NCBI GenBank assembly: GCA_934454145.1
Contig: CAKSFT010000003.1
Span: forward strand, 62,001 to 126,000
Source of the DNA: an uncultured Clostridia bacterium
Lineage (GTDB): Bacteria > Bacillota > Clostridia > UBA1381
Direction of reading: 5' to 3'
Length of the DNA: 64,000 nucleotides
The position numbers and the translations under genes were made by a program. This document shows, piece by piece, positions 26,141-35,600 of this stretch (positions within the stretch are counted from its first letter, which is position 1; each line of letters begins with the position of its first letter). Below the pieces are notes generated by a model. The model saw nothing but the letters and a program-made list of their open reading frames with translations. It had not been told where the DNA came from and searched no databases.

Positions 26141-27798
26141 AAAAAGTAAGTGTATATTTTGAAAACTGCTATGGTATAAAAAAATTAGAACATGAATTTG
26201 ATTTTAGTAAAAATCCATGCTGTTTAATTTATGCTTCTAATGGTGTTATGAAAACATCATTCACTAAGACATTTAAAGCTTTATCTAGCGGCAAAAAGCC
26301 TTCAGATGAAGTGTTTAAAAGACCTACTACTTGCAAAGTGTTAAAAGACGATGATGTAGAGATTAACAAAGAAGACGTATTTGTTGTTAGTAGTTACGAA
26401 GACGAATATATTTCTGCAAATACTGCAAAGTTAATAGTGAACAAATCATTAAAAGAAGAATACAATAATGAATTGAGTAAAATTAGTGCTCAAAAGGACT
26501 TATTTCTTGATCAAGTATCGGAATTTATGGTTGATATCGAAGAATTAGAAATGCATTTTGCAAAAATATTTGATAGACAACCTATTGATTTTTTAGATTG
26601 CCTGTATACTTTATGGAATAACTTTAAAGATATTGATACAATATCACTACCATTTCATAAGATAAGCTATATTGATGTTGTAAATGACGACGTACAAAAA
26701 TTTGTTTCTGAACCAAAGAATCTTGAACAAATCAACGAATATAGTGAAAGATATAATGAGTTGTTATCAGCTTCTCCCATATTTAAGAGAGGTATTTTTA
26801 GCCATTATAATGCCGAAGAATTATCATCGTCTTTAAATGCTAATGGCTTCTTCGAGGCTAACCACAAACTTGTGTTTGACGGCAATGATTTAACAATAGA
26901 TTCACAAGAACAATATAACAAATTTATTAAACAAGAACGAAATAAAATTTTTTCAGATGAAAAATTGCAGAAAAAGTTTGATAGGATAAATAAAGCTCTT
27001 TCAAAAAGAGCTTTGCAGGGATTTCGAAAGGCAATTGAAATAATGCCTGAAATTATTCCAATGCTTTCAGATTATGAGTTGTTAAAAAAGAGAGTATGGG
27101 TTTCTGTTTTTAAAAACTTCGAACAAGAAGTCACTGATCTTCTTAAGGCTTATGCCGCAAGCAATGAAACCGTAACAAGAATAAAGAATGCTGCAAGAGC
27201 AGAAAAGACACAATGGAACACTGTTCTTGAAATATTTAAAGAACGATTTTCAGTCCCATTTACAATAGAAATACCAAATGTCGATGAAGTCCTATTAAAT
27301 GATTCTATTCCTGAATTTATCTTCAAATACGTAGACACTGATAATAATGACGAAATTGCTATCGAACGAAAAAGCCTCGAAAAAGTTTTAAGTCAAGGCG
27401 AGAAAAGAGCATTATATCTATTAAATATAATATATGACTTAGAAGCAATAAAGTTAAGCGGAGAACCTGTATTAATTATTGCAGATGATATTTCTGATTC
27501 TTTTGATTATAAAAATAAATATGCGATAATAGAGTACTTGCAGGAAATGGCACTTGGAACGAATATGAAATTTATAATTTTAACTCATAATTTTGATTTT
27601 TACCGCACCACTTTCCATAGAATCAAAAAAATTAGACCATATATGGTGTCGAGAACAAATCGAGGAATAACTCTTGAGGATCCAAAATATTTAAAATATA
27701 ATCCTTTTACCATATTAAAGGGCGGTATTAGGAAAAATGATTATGCTGATATAAAGGTAATAAGACAAAAGCAGAAGCGTTTTCTAGAATGGTTTTGA
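26137..27798 (+). CDS. ABC/Rad50-like AAA ATPase, partner of the RelA/SpoT protein
   Basis: The 553-residue product has an atypical Walker A (YASNGVMKTSFTKTF, about 32-46), a long helical middle, an ABC-like signature LSQGEKRAL, Walker B VLIIADDISDSFD and a switch His in LTHNFDF. This is the arrangement of PrrC/RloC-like and other defence-island ATPases (AAA_13 type). The Walker A has Met in place of the usual Gly before Lys. Very AT-rich codon use sets it apart from the core genes. It overlaps the upstream gene by 4 nt and the integrase gene downstream by 10 nt. Confidence 0.78.
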   Translation: MKKVSVYFENCYGIKKLEHEFDFSKNPCCLIYASNGVMKTSFTKTFKALSSGKKPSDEVFKRPTTCKVLKDDDVEINKEDVFVVSSYEDEYISANTAKLIVNKSLKEEYNNELSKISAQKDLFLDQVSEFMVDIEELEMHFAKIFDRQPIDFLDCLYTLWNNFKDIDTISLPFHKISYIDVVNDDVQKFVSEPKNLEQINEYSERYNELLSASPIFKRGIFSHYNAEELSSSLNANGFFEANHKLVFDGNDLTIDSQEQYNKFIKQERNKIFSDEKLQKKFDRINKALSKRALQGFRKAIEIMPEIIPMLSDYELLKKRVWVSVFKNFEQEVTDLLKAYAASNETVTRIKNAARAEKTQWNTVLEIFKERFSVPFTIEIPNVDEVLLNDSIPEFIFKYVDTDNNDEIAIERKSLEKVLSQGEKRALYLLNIIYDLEAIKLSGEPVLIIADDISDSFDYKNKYAIIEYLQEMALGTNMKFIILTHNFDFYRTTFHRIKKIRPYMVSRTNRGITLEDPKYLKYNPFTILKGGIRKNDYADIKVIRQKQKRFLEWF

Positions 27799-28934
27799 GA
27801 GAATTTAAAATACCTCGTGAAGACTTATGCCATCACGAGGTGAAAGAAGATGTATCTATTGATGAATCACAACCTATTGAACCGCAGTTGTTGTCTGCTG
27901 TTCTTGATAAAATCACTTTATCTGAATTGTCTGCAGAGCAGGTATCCAATTTATTGTTTGCAGATTATATGAAGATGTACTTGCCATTGACGAAAAAGAG
28001 AAAACGGCGTATTGAGGATACTACTTACGCAGGATATTGCGAGAACGTTGGATATCCTATTGAACCATACTTCAGAAAAAGTAAAGTGCGGTTAAAAGAT
28101 TTAACTGCACGGGATATTCAAGATTTTTATGATGCACAATTAGAGCGTGTTAAATCCAATACCGTAATTCACTATCATGCAATAATAAGATTGGCGTTGT
28201 GTTATGCTCGTAAGATGGGTTATATCAAAGAAAATCCGATTGAACAAGTTGAAAAACCAGAGAAAAATAAATTTGTCGGAACCTATTACACCTCTGATGA
28301 AGTTAATCAACTGATTTCTTTGACTAAAGGAACCAAACTTGAAATTGCGGTTATTTTTGCTTGTTTTTACGGAATTAGGAGAAGCGAATGTGTCGGATTA
28401 AGGTGGTCGGCGTTTGACTTTGAAAATAACATTTTTCATATCAACCACACAGTAGTTTTAACATCTGTTAACGGCAAACGCACACTCGTTACAAAAGATG
28501 CTGCTAAAACTGATGCAACTATAAGGTCTATGCCTTTATCCGCTGATATTAAAAAACGATTGCTTGAAATTAAGTGTATGCAAGAGAACAACAAAAAGCG
28601 CCTTAAGAAGAATTATAATAATCAGTGGACAGATTATTTGATGGTTACTGAAAGCGGTGATTTAATTTCGCCGGATTATGTTACGGATGCTTTTCGCAGG
28701 CTCGTCAAGAAAAATAAAATGAGACACATTAGATTTCATGATTTGCGACATACTTGTGCGTCGCTTCTATTGAACAAAGGCAAGCACGACGGAATAACTC
28801 TGAAAGATATTCAAGTATGGCTCGGACACAGCGATTTTTCAACAACGGCAAATACATATTCTCATCTTGATGCAACATCAAAGGTATCGTCATTAACCGC
28901 TTTGTCAGGTGCCGTAAGCCTTGCGGACTGTTAA
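27789..28934 (+). CDS. Tyrosine recombinase/integrase 1
   Basis: The 381-residue product has a SAM-like core-binding domain (about 60-160) and a catalytic domain with Arg in GIRRSECVGLRW, HDLRHTCASLL, GHSDFSTT and the likely nucleophile in NTYSHL. The usual basic arm-binding N-terminus is absent. The first 40 residues are acidic, the start overlaps the ATPase gene, and no ribosome binding site is obvious, so the N-terminus may have been replaced when the defence-like pair was inserted. A terminator and a tRNA-Ser 3' fragment follow within 60 nt. Confidence 0.85.
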   Translation: MVLREFKIPREDLCHHEVKEDVSIDESQPIEPQLLSAVLDKITLSELSAEQVSNLLFADYMKMYLPLTKKRKRRIEDTTYAGYCENVGYPIEPYFRKSKVRLKDLTARDIQDFYDAQLERVKSNTVIHYHAIIRLALCYARKMGYIKENPIEQVEKPEKNKFVGTYYTSDEVNQLISLTKGTKLEIAVIFACFYGIRRSECVGLRWSAFDFENNIFHINHTVVLTSVNGKRTLVTKDAAKTDATIRSMPLSADIKKRLLEIKCMQENNKKRLKKNYNNQWTDYLMVTESGDLISPDYVTDAFRRLVKKNKMRHIRFHDLRHTCASLLLNKGKHDGITLKDIQVWLGHSDFSTTANTYSHLDATSKVSSLTALSGAVSLADC

Positions 28935-28953
28935 TGAGGGAACTCATAAAAAA

Positions 28954-28984
28954 ACAAGGTTTTTGCTCGCAACAAAAACCTTGT
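28954..28984 (+). terminator. Terminator after integrase 1
   Basis: Perfect arms ACAAGGTTTTTG (28954-28965) and CAAAAACCTTGT (28973-28984). A similar hairpin precedes the second tRNA fragment at 45266. Confidence 0.75.
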
Positions 28985-28987
28985 AAT

Positions 28988-29053
28988 TGGCGGACGGGGT
29001 GGGATTCGAACCCACGTGCCGGAGTTACCGACAAACTGATTTCGAGTTATATC
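28988..29053 (-). other. tRNA-Ser(CGA) 3'-half fragment, att-like, copy 1
   Basis: On the minus strand the sequence runs from the anticodon loop (CTCGAAA, anticodon CGA) through the variable arm, a perfect T arm (GTGGG/CCCAC) and acceptor strand CCCGTCC to GCCA. The 5' half of a tRNA is absent, since the bases before the loop do not pair with the stem. The copy at 45299-45364 matches with 2 differences in 66. Integrases often recombine in the anticodon loop and leave such fragments. Confidence 0.75.
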
Positions 29054-29195
29054 CGTTTGAGCGATTTTTGACGATTTAATTAGAAATTGTTGGAATGTAG
29101 CGGAACACTGAAAAGCCGATAAAATCAGGATTTATAAGGGCTCTAAACTTCAAAAACCGCTTAAAATCTGAAAAAGAGTCAGGTCGGATGAAACT

Positions 29196-29248
29196 GCCAT
29201 TTCTAATATTTTTCTAATAGATTTGTTAGAAAACGCATTAGAAATGGC
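29196..29248. repeat. Long palindrome in the 29054-29505 gap
   Basis: GCCATTTCTAAT (29196-29207) and ATTAGAAATGGC (29237-29248) pair perfectly, with TTTCTAA/TTAGAAA nested inside. The position beside the att-like fragment suggests integrase arm sites. No gene is seen in the rest of the gap. Confidence 0.6.
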
Positions 29249-29505
29249 TTATTTTTTACCCCTCCGGCGGAGCATTGGCAGTGCATTTTTTATCTCCGGT
29301 TACGCAGGATACAACTGAAAATCATATCGCCCGATAGTGCGGTGGATGGGATGCAAATTTTGAAAAAAGTGTCAAAAATATCGTTTTATTCGAGGAAAAA
29401 ATGTCAAAAATCGAAATAAAATAAAAGAAAAAATATCATTACTTCCCTGAAATCTATTGCATAAATGTCAAAATGGTGGTATAATAATGACAGGAGGTGC
29501 GTAAT

Positions 29506-30858
29506 ATGCTTCATAGAAAAATAGAAAAGACCATAATTGATTGGCTGAAAAAAGAGAAAAAAGCATTACTTATTGACGGTGCAAGGCAAGTAGGTAAAAC
29601 GTATATCATCAGAAAGGTTTTAGAAAAGAATCATTATGATTATATAGAATTCAATTTAATTGAAACTCCGGAGATGGTTGGACTGCTTACAAATTGTGAA
29701 ACAGTTGACGATATGATAACAAATTTATCTTTGTTTTCAAATAAACCATTTGTAAAAGGTAAAACTGTCATATTTTTTGATGAAATACAGGAATTTAAGG
29801 AACTTGCTACAAAAATAAAATTTTGGGTTGATGAAGGCTCTTTTAGATATATATTTAGTGGTTCATTGCTTGGAGTTGAACTAAAAAATATAAAATCTGC
29901 TCCTGTAGGATATTTAAAAACTGTAACAATGTATCCTATGGACTTTGAGGAATTTTTACAAATCTATAACTTTACTGATGAACTTAAAGAATCTTTGTAT
30001 GCTTCTTTTGTAGAACACAAACCCGTAAACGAAGAAGTGCACAACCGAATGATGAAAATTTTTAACACATATTTAAATGTTGGCGGAATGCCATCTGCTG
30101 TTAAAAGGTTTAATGAAACGAAAAGCCTGGAAGATGTAATATCCGAGCATGAGGATATTGTAGTTCAATACAAAAAAGACTTTACAAGATACGAAAAGGA
30201 AGATAAAAAGCCATACCTTACTCAAATTTATGATTTAATACCTGCGGAATTGAATGCCCAAAATAAGCGTTTTAATTTTGCTGATTTGAAAAAAGGGCTT
30301 AGGTATGAACGCAGTGAAGACAATTTTGTATGGCTCTCGAGTGCCGGAGTGGCTCTTCCCACATATAATACTTCTGCGCCTACAGTGCCACTCTTGCTAA
30401 ATGAAAAAAGTAGTTTGTTCAAATTGTTTTTGTCTGATGTTGGAATGCTTACTTCTTTATATGGCAGAGCAACTAAGATGAAACTTTTATCCAATGACCA
30501 AAACATAAATTATGGTGCAATATATGAAAATGTTGTGGCTCAGGAATTAAAAGCACATGGATTTAAACTATATTATTTTAATAGCAAAAAGACAGGGGAA
30601 GTAGATTTTGTTATTGAATACAACGGCAAGGTTATGCCAATTGAAGTGAAAAGTGGCAAGGATTATCGAAAACATTCGGCATTGATTAATGTGATTGATA
30701 CTCCAAATTATTCGATTGATGAGGCTATTGTCCTTTCCAACTATAATGTTTCTGTTAGTGGCAAGATAACATATTATCCAATTTATATGCTAATGTTTAT
30801 AAGAAATGATGAAATTAAAATGCCAAAACTTGAATTAGATGACCTATCTGCATTGTAA
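29506..30858 (+). CDS. AAA_14/DUF4143 ATPase
   Basis: The 450-residue product has Walker A DGARQVGKTYIIRK (about 24-37), Walker B VIFFDEIQEF (about 89-98), then the conserved SGSLLGVELK and YPMDFEEFL motifs. The C-terminal DUF4143 domain ends in a nuclease-like EVDFVIEYNGKVMPIEVKSGK core (Asp, Glu, Lys). This family is widespread in anaerobes, often as strain-variable cargo. Function is not established; a restriction or defence role has been suggested for relatives. AGGAGG lies 8 nt upstream of ATG 29506. Confidence 0.88.
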   Translation: MLHRKIEKTIIDWLKKEKKALLIDGARQVGKTYIIRKVLEKNHYDYIEFNLIETPEMVGLLTNCETVDDMITNLSLFSNKPFVKGKTVIFFDEIQEFKELATKIKFWVDEGSFRYIFSGSLLGVELKNIKSAPVGYLKTVTMYPMDFEEFLQIYNFTDELKESLYASFVEHKPVNEEVHNRMMKIFNTYLNVGGMPSAVKRFNETKSLEDVISEHEDIVVQYKKDFTRYEKEDKKPYLTQIYDLIPAELNAQNKRFNFADLKKGLRYERSEDNFVWLSSAGVALPTYNTSAPTVPLLLNEKSSLFKLFLSDVGMLTSLYGRATKMKLLSNDQNINYGAIYENVVAQELKAHGFKLYYFNSKKTGEVDFVIEYNGKVMPIEVKSGKDYRKHSALINVIDTPNYSIDEAIVLSNYNVSVSGKITYYPIYMLMFIRNDEIKMPKLELDDLSAL

Positions 30859-30920
30859 AATCAACATATATTCTTCGTTTTGCATATTGCAGATATAGTT
30901 AATGTCATGAATTTTGTGAA

Positions 30921-30950
30921 ACAGGCACTCCGGCAGGGGTGCCTGTCTTT
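30921..30950 (+). terminator. Terminator after the DUF4143 gene
   Basis: ACAGGCACTCC (30921-30931) pairs with GGGGTGCCTGT (30935-30945), with one G-T pair, then CTTT. Confidence 0.6.
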
Positions 30951-31086
30951 GAATATAAAAACGCAAAATCGGCTCTATAAACGCCGTTTTGTAAAAGAGT
31001 TTGAGAAAAAATGGCGTTTCAAAATGCGAAATTGGAGTTTTATAATGCATATTTATTTTGACAACAGGACCTGAAAATTTAATAAC

Positions 31087-31192
31087 TTGCACCTTTAGCC
31101 ACCTTTTTCCACCTATTATTTGCACCTTTTGAGGTGTTTTTAACGGAATTAATTGCACCTTTGTTAATATTCTTCGAATTACTGCACTTTTT
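31087..31192 (+). repeat. TTGCACCTTT repeats at 33-bp spacing
   Basis: TTGCACCTTT starts at 31087, 31120 and 31153, exactly 33 nt apart, with a degenerate fourth copy CTGCACTTT at 31182. The repeats sit between the convergent DUF4143 and sigma-factor genes. They may be iterons or recombinase arm sites. Confidence 0.65.
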
Positions 31193-31300
31193 GATAATAA
31201 CTTATCACATATGATAAATTATGTGCATTATACCACTCTAACTATTCAAATATGACAAGTTATAAAATAAGCAAGGCGCAGTATAATGGGGTATAACTGT

Positions 31301-32155
31301 TTATTTCGGCCCGTGCAGGGCCTCGTCCATAACTGCACGATGGACGATTTGCCACAGGTGCAGTTTGCTGTCTTGGTATTTTTCCCTAAGTCTTTTTTCT
31401 GCAGCATAGCGAGCCTTCTCGACACCATCAATACGCATGGTTAATCTCAAGGCAATTTCGTCAAGCGGAAGTTTTTTCTCGCCAAAAAGTCCATATGTAT
31501 GTTGCAGTACAAATTTGTCCTTGCTAGACAACTCTTCGAACAATTCATGCAAAAGCTCTATGCAGATTTTATGATACACAATCCTGTCAACGGACATAGA
31601 TAAATCTTCTATTAACAGGTAATCATACGGGTCGTCTTCGTTATCCTCCGGCAATAAATCGTGAACAGACAAAGAATGAGTATTATAGTTGATATAGTCA
31701 TTTACATTGTTTAACTTGATATTAAGTTCTTTGGCAATATCCTCCGGTGATTTATTTTCAGTATAATACATTCTCTGGATTTTACGAATTTTAGACATCG
31801 TATGCTTACTTATTGAAAATGCACCGACATTCCGGCTCATAAAATCATACATTGCACTTTTAATAAATGGTGTTATATATGTTGTGAGTTTTGCTTTCTC
31901 GGGGTCATAGTTTTCGTGTTGTAATTGGTAAAAAAATTCTGTTGTTCCGATACTCTGTAATTCTTCAAGCATCAATTCGGTATAATTGCTTATTTTACCT
32001 GACTCTTCATTTAGCTTATAGACATTGAATTTTTTAGCCATTCCAATTGCGATGTCTCTAATATAATCTTTAGTTTGAAGATATAATTCATCAAAAGCGG
32101 AATTGTTGCCGCTTAAATATTGTTCCAATAACTCTTCATTCGTATAATTTGTCAC
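31301..32155 (-). CDS. Sigma-70 family RNA polymerase sigma factor, element-borne
   Basis: The 284-residue product starts with a helical region containing LLEQYLSGNNSAFDELY, has a region-2-like part (LTTYITPFIKSAMYDFMSRN), a region-3-like helix-turn-helix (ENKSPEDIAKELNIKLNNVNDYI) and region 4 (LPLDEIALRLTMRIDGVEKARYAAEKRLREKY). It lacks region 1.1, so it is an alternative sigma factor. Its start overlaps the upstream DUF6076 gene by ATGA. It may direct transcription of the nested mobilizable element's own genes. Confidence 0.8.
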   Translation of the reverse strand: MTNYTNEELLEQYLSGNNSAFDELYLQTKDYIRDIAIGMAKKFNVYKLNEESGKISNYTELMLEELQSIGTTEFFYQLQHENYDPEKAKLTTYITPFIKSAMYDFMSRNVGAFSISKHTMSKIRKIQRMYYTENKSPEDIAKELNIKLNNVNDYINYNTHSLSVHDLLPEDNEDDPYDYLLIEDLSMSVDRIVYHKICIELLHELFEELSSKDKFVLQHTYGLFGEKKLPLDEIALRLTMRIDGVEKARYAAEKRLREKYQDSKLHLWQIVHRAVMDEALHGPK

Positions 32156-32946
32156 GCTTTCACCTCCGTGGTGATTTTCTTCTTTGGCTTGCCTACGGGA
32201 TTGGCTTTTCGTATAACATTACATTCTTTACATAAATTTGCGGTTGTAAGCCGGTCCTCTAATTCTTCAACTGAAATATCAGGTTTAATTGCAGCATTAA
32301 ATACCAAATCTGTTGCGGTTTTAAGAAGCTTAATTTTATCATCTTTTTCAATACAGCCTCTTGTGTAGTCCTGACGGATTCGCATTTTGCATCGATAAAG
32401 TGCGCGGAATATCGGGTCATCTGCCGCTAATTCTTTTGGGTTGCCAAGAGCGTATGCCATTTGCCTACAGGTTATATCGGGTCTGCCCGGAATCGTATTG
32501 TTGCAGTATTTGGTGTGATACCCCTTTGTAGTAATAAAATATTTTTTGCAGTATTGACATCTGCGAATGAGATGGCCTGCTTCCAATGCCTTGTAAAAAT
32601 CGGTTTTTAACAGCGTCATAAAGATGTTTGTTTCATATTGTTCGTATATCTTATATTGACCGGAGCCGGGCTTTGTTTCTTTTGGAACATATTTTAGCAT
32701 TACGGGTTCCTTGTCATAAAAATCACCTGTTCCGGATAAGGAATTGGCAACGAGCTTATGACTATCTTCTCTATCAAGAAAGTGATACAGTGCAGCGGCA
32801 TAGTTTTCAGAATTCAGTGTTGATAAATTTTGAAGATGTTGTGAAATAAAATTTTGAATCGTCCTGATAAATGATACGATGTCGCTTATAATGCAGGGAA
32901 TATCCATAACATATTCATGATATTTCTTCATATCAGGCTTGCCCAA
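32152..32946 (-). CDS. DUF6076 zinc-finger protein
   Basis: The 264-residue product carries a treble-clef-like cysteine cluster RRCQYCKKYFITTKGYHTKYC in the middle and further cysteines near the C-terminus (LCKEC). This fits the DUF6076 family found beside sigma factors in Clostridial mobile elements. AAAGGAGG lies 5 nt before the TTG at 32946. A second TTG at 32949 is too close, and the first ATG (32931) is 20 nt away. Function is unknown; nucleic-acid binding or anti-sigma activity is plausible. Confidence 0.65.
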   Translation of the reverse strand: MGKPDMKKYHEYVMDIPCIISDIVSFIRTIQNFISQHLQNLSTLNSENYAAALYHFLDREDSHKLVANSLSGTGDFYDKEPVMLKYVPKETKPGSGQYKIYEQYETNIFMTLLKTDFYKALEAGHLIRRCQYCKKYFITTKGYHTKYCNNTIPGRPDITCRQMAYALGNPKELAADDPIFRALYRCKMRIRQDYTRGCIEKDDKIKLLKTATDLVFNAAIKPDISVEELEDRLTTANLCKECNVIRKANPVGKPKKKITTEVKA

Positions 32947-32964
32947 CAAGACCTCCTTTGAAAT

Positions 32965-33408
32965 TCAATCCTCAACAGGAACATTAATATCTCCGGTTTT
33001 TTCTGTATGCTTGGCAAGAATTTCGTTTGCTTTTCTGATTTCTTCTTCAACCGCAGCTTCTTCTGCTTTTGCAAATTCTTCGTTATCTGAAAAAGATATT
33101 TGGGTTGTATATTCTCTTACATTATAAAAAATATCGGGGTCATTATGAATTAGCCTGAAAACAGGAAGACCCTGAAACATTTCATCCAATTTTAAATAAC
33201 ACTCATTCGCTTTGAGAAGGTCTTCTTTATCATCGGTTGTTTTATACTTTTCTAAATAACGAGATGCGTCTTTTTCAATATCTATTATTTTTTTATATTT
33301 GTCTTCCGGGAAATTTAAAATATCTCTTGAAATTTCACCAAGCGGAAAGCTTTGCCCGTTAAATTCCAAACATTTATTACCTACATAAAATACAAGCTTT
33401 TTAAACAT
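32965..33408 (-). CDS. Hypothetical acidic protein, first gene of the sigma-factor operon
   Basis: The 147-residue product is unrecognised. It begins with a short beta-like segment (KLVFYVGNKCLEFNG) and continues as acidic helices (EEFAKAEEAAVEEEIRKANEIL). AAGGAGG precedes ATG 33408. It lies upstream of DUF6076 and the sigma factor on the same strand, 18 nt from the next gene. A role as anti-sigma or structural partner is possible but nothing in the sequence shows it. Confidence 0.6.
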   Translation of the reverse strand: MFKKLVFYVGNKCLEFNGQSFPLGEISRDILNFPEDKYKKIIDIEKDASRYLEKYKTTDDKEDLLKANECYLKLDEMFQGLPVFRLIHNDPDIFYNVREYTTQISFSDNEEFAKAEEAAVEEEIRKANEILAKHTEKTGDINVPVED

Positions 33409-33567
33409 AATGACACCTCCTTATCATAATTTGTCTTTTGGAATTTTTAATATGTATAATACAAATATTATTTTATCACAAAATTATACACAATACAAGC
33501 AGAAGAGGAAAATTGGGAACAAAAATCCCGGGTTTCTCTTACTTTATTTTAAGGAGGTGTTTTTTCG

Positions 33568-35349
33568 ATGAGAGAAAACACAAAGCCTTCCGTGGCTGCG
33601 GAAGAAACTGCTGAAAAATCAGCAGTGTACCCTCCCCCATATAAAGTAAAGAATCATTGCTTGTATGTGGAGAAAACAAACAAGCAGGGCCCGTATGACC
33701 AAAAGCTCTGCAACTTCACACCATACCTCACGGCAGAAATCACCGTGGATGACGGAGTGTGTGAAACAAAAAGATTAAGGATTGGAGGTGAACATGAAAA
33801 TGGCAGAACACTAAAAGAGATTGAAATCGCCGGCAGTGAGCTTGCAAGCTTCAATTGGCTTTTGGAGCATTGGGGTATTGATTGCAACCTCGAAATCGGC
33901 TGCAGTATCAAGGACAGCATACGATATGCAATTCAGTCTACGGCACCGAAAGCCTTGCGAGAAACTATCTATACTGTTACAGGCTGGAAGAAAATTGGCG
34001 GCGAATGGAAATACCTGTTGCCCGGGGATGACGCGCTGACAGTTGAGCTTACAGGAAAGCTCAAGCGGTACGAAATGTCAAAAGGTTATTCGATAGAGGA
34101 CATAGCAATAGCGTCCGCAATGCTTGATGTGGGTATCGCGCCAAAGGAAATAATCTATCCATTGATAGCATTTACATTTCTGTCGCCGCTGAATGAGTTC
34201 CTGCACAGAGCAAATTGCGAACCGAAGTTTGTAATGCTTCTGCTCGGTAAAACAGGAACGAGAAAGAGTACGCTCGCCGCACTTTTTCTATCCTTCTTCG
34301 GAAGATTTACTGCATCAGACTTGCCTCTTTCCTTCCGTGATACTGCAAACAGTATCCTGCATCATGCGTATGAATTAAAAGATGTGCTGACCTGCATCGA
34401 TGACTTTCATCCGTGCGGAAGACAGGAAGAACAAAAGCTCACATCAACGGCACAGTCTATTATGAGAGCATACGGCGACAGAACCGGCAGAGGCAGACTC
34501 AAAGCAGACAGCTCGCCTATGAACTCACGACCGCCGCAAGGGAATGCTCTCATCACTGCAGAGTTTGCTCCCGACATCGGCGAGAGCGGTACGGCGAGAT
34601 ACTTTGCATTAGAGCTTAAGAATGATGAGGTAGACCTGTCGATGCTCTCATCAATTCAAGCAGAAGCTGCCAAGGGTGTGCTTGCAAATTCTATGAGAGC
34701 ATACATAGAAATGGTAAGCGAAATTGCTAATGGAAATGAGGAAGAATTCATAAAAGCATTGCGAAAATCATTCGAGATTTATCGCAGTGAGTTTAATGAA
34801 TGCGGAATGAAATGTCACGGCAGAGTGCCTGAAATTGTGGCATGGCTTAGAATCGGAATGAAAATGTTTCTGAATTTTTTGAAGAAGTATGAGATGATTC
34901 TGCCTGAGAGAATGGATGAAATCAATACAGAATTCAAAGAAATTCTTCACGGAATTGCCAAGCGTCAGTCAGAGAATATTGAGCAGGACAAGCCTACATA
35001 TAAATTTATTCGCAAGCTCATTTCGCTCATTGAAAGCGGAAGTGTATCGTTAGTTGATAAGAATGAACCGCCTAATTTTCTCCCCAATAACTTCATTGGA
35101 TATGAAGATGATGAGTTTTATTACCTAAACAAAACGATGGCTCATAAGGCTGTAAAAAAACTTTGTGAAGAGCAAGGTGAAAGTTTTTCTGTGTCAGAGC
35201 AGGGACTCTTAAAGGCACTGGCTGAAGAAAAATTGATACAGCCCGGCGAGAAGCAGAACACGAAGTCGGTCAGGTTTGGTAACAGAACCCAAAGGGTTGT
35301 TTGCCTGTATAAAAGCAAGGCGCAGATTATAAATGATATGACCTTGTAA
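33568..35349 (+). CDS. DUF927-family primase/helicase-like ATPase
   Basis: The 593-residue product has Walker A LLLGKTGTRKSTLAALFL (about 225-242), a Walker-B-like LTCIDDFHP, and a sensor-like region around NALITAEF. This is typical of the DUF927 superfamily-3-like helicase module of mobile elements. There is no CHC2 domain, so priming activity is unproven. AAGGAGG precedes the ATG. Convergent neighbours are absent; it reads toward the putative oriT and mob genes, fitting a replication function of the mobilizable element. Confidence 0.82.
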   Translation: MRENTKPSVAAEETAEKSAVYPPPYKVKNHCLYVEKTNKQGPYDQKLCNFTPYLTAEITVDDGVCETKRLRIGGEHENGRTLKEIEIAGSELASFNWLLEHWGIDCNLEIGCSIKDSIRYAIQSTAPKALRETIYTVTGWKKIGGEWKYLLPGDDALTVELTGKLKRYEMSKGYSIEDIAIASAMLDVGIAPKEIIYPLIAFTFLSPLNEFLHRANCEPKFVMLLLGKTGTRKSTLAALFLSFFGRFTASDLPLSFRDTANSILHHAYELKDVLTCIDDFHPCGRQEEQKLTSTAQSIMRAYGDRTGRGRLKADSSPMNSRPPQGNALITAEFAPDIGESGTARYFALELKNDEVDLSMLSSIQAEAAKGVLANSMRAYIEMVSEIANGNEEEFIKALRKSFEIYRSEFNECGMKCHGRVPEIVAWLRIGMKMFLNFLKKYEMILPERMDEINTEFKEILHGIAKRQSENIEQDKPTYKFIRKLISLIESGSVSLVDKNEPPNFLPNNFIGYEDDEFYYLNKTMAHKAVKKLCEEQGESFSVSEQGLLKALAEEKLIQPGEKQNTKSVRFGNRTQRVVCLYKSKAQIINDMTL

Positions 35350-35600
35350 CTAAAGGGTGTGACAATAGTGACGCGGAGGTAAAATCTCTTATAACGGCTG
35401 AGATTATCGCAAAAAAACAAGTGACACAAAGCAGTAAAAAAAACTGTTGCAAGTTACTGAAAAATCACTTTTTTGCAGCTGAAAGCAAAACAGTCAAATC
35501 TCCTGCTACTGCTGGGAAATCAGGTGTCTGTAACTGATGTTACTGTTTTTTCTTCCAATAACCTATAAAAATTTGAAACAGCGTTTCAAATTTTTTGCGA

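Noticed and set aside
28988..29060. Complete tRNA-Ser gene
   Set aside because: Only the part from the anticodon loop to the 3' end is present; the bases that should form the 5' anticodon stem, D arm and acceptor strand do not pair. The same is true at 45299.
31087..31192. CRISPR array
   Set aside because: The repeats are only 10 nt with 23-nt intervals, there are too few copies, and no cas gene is in the window.
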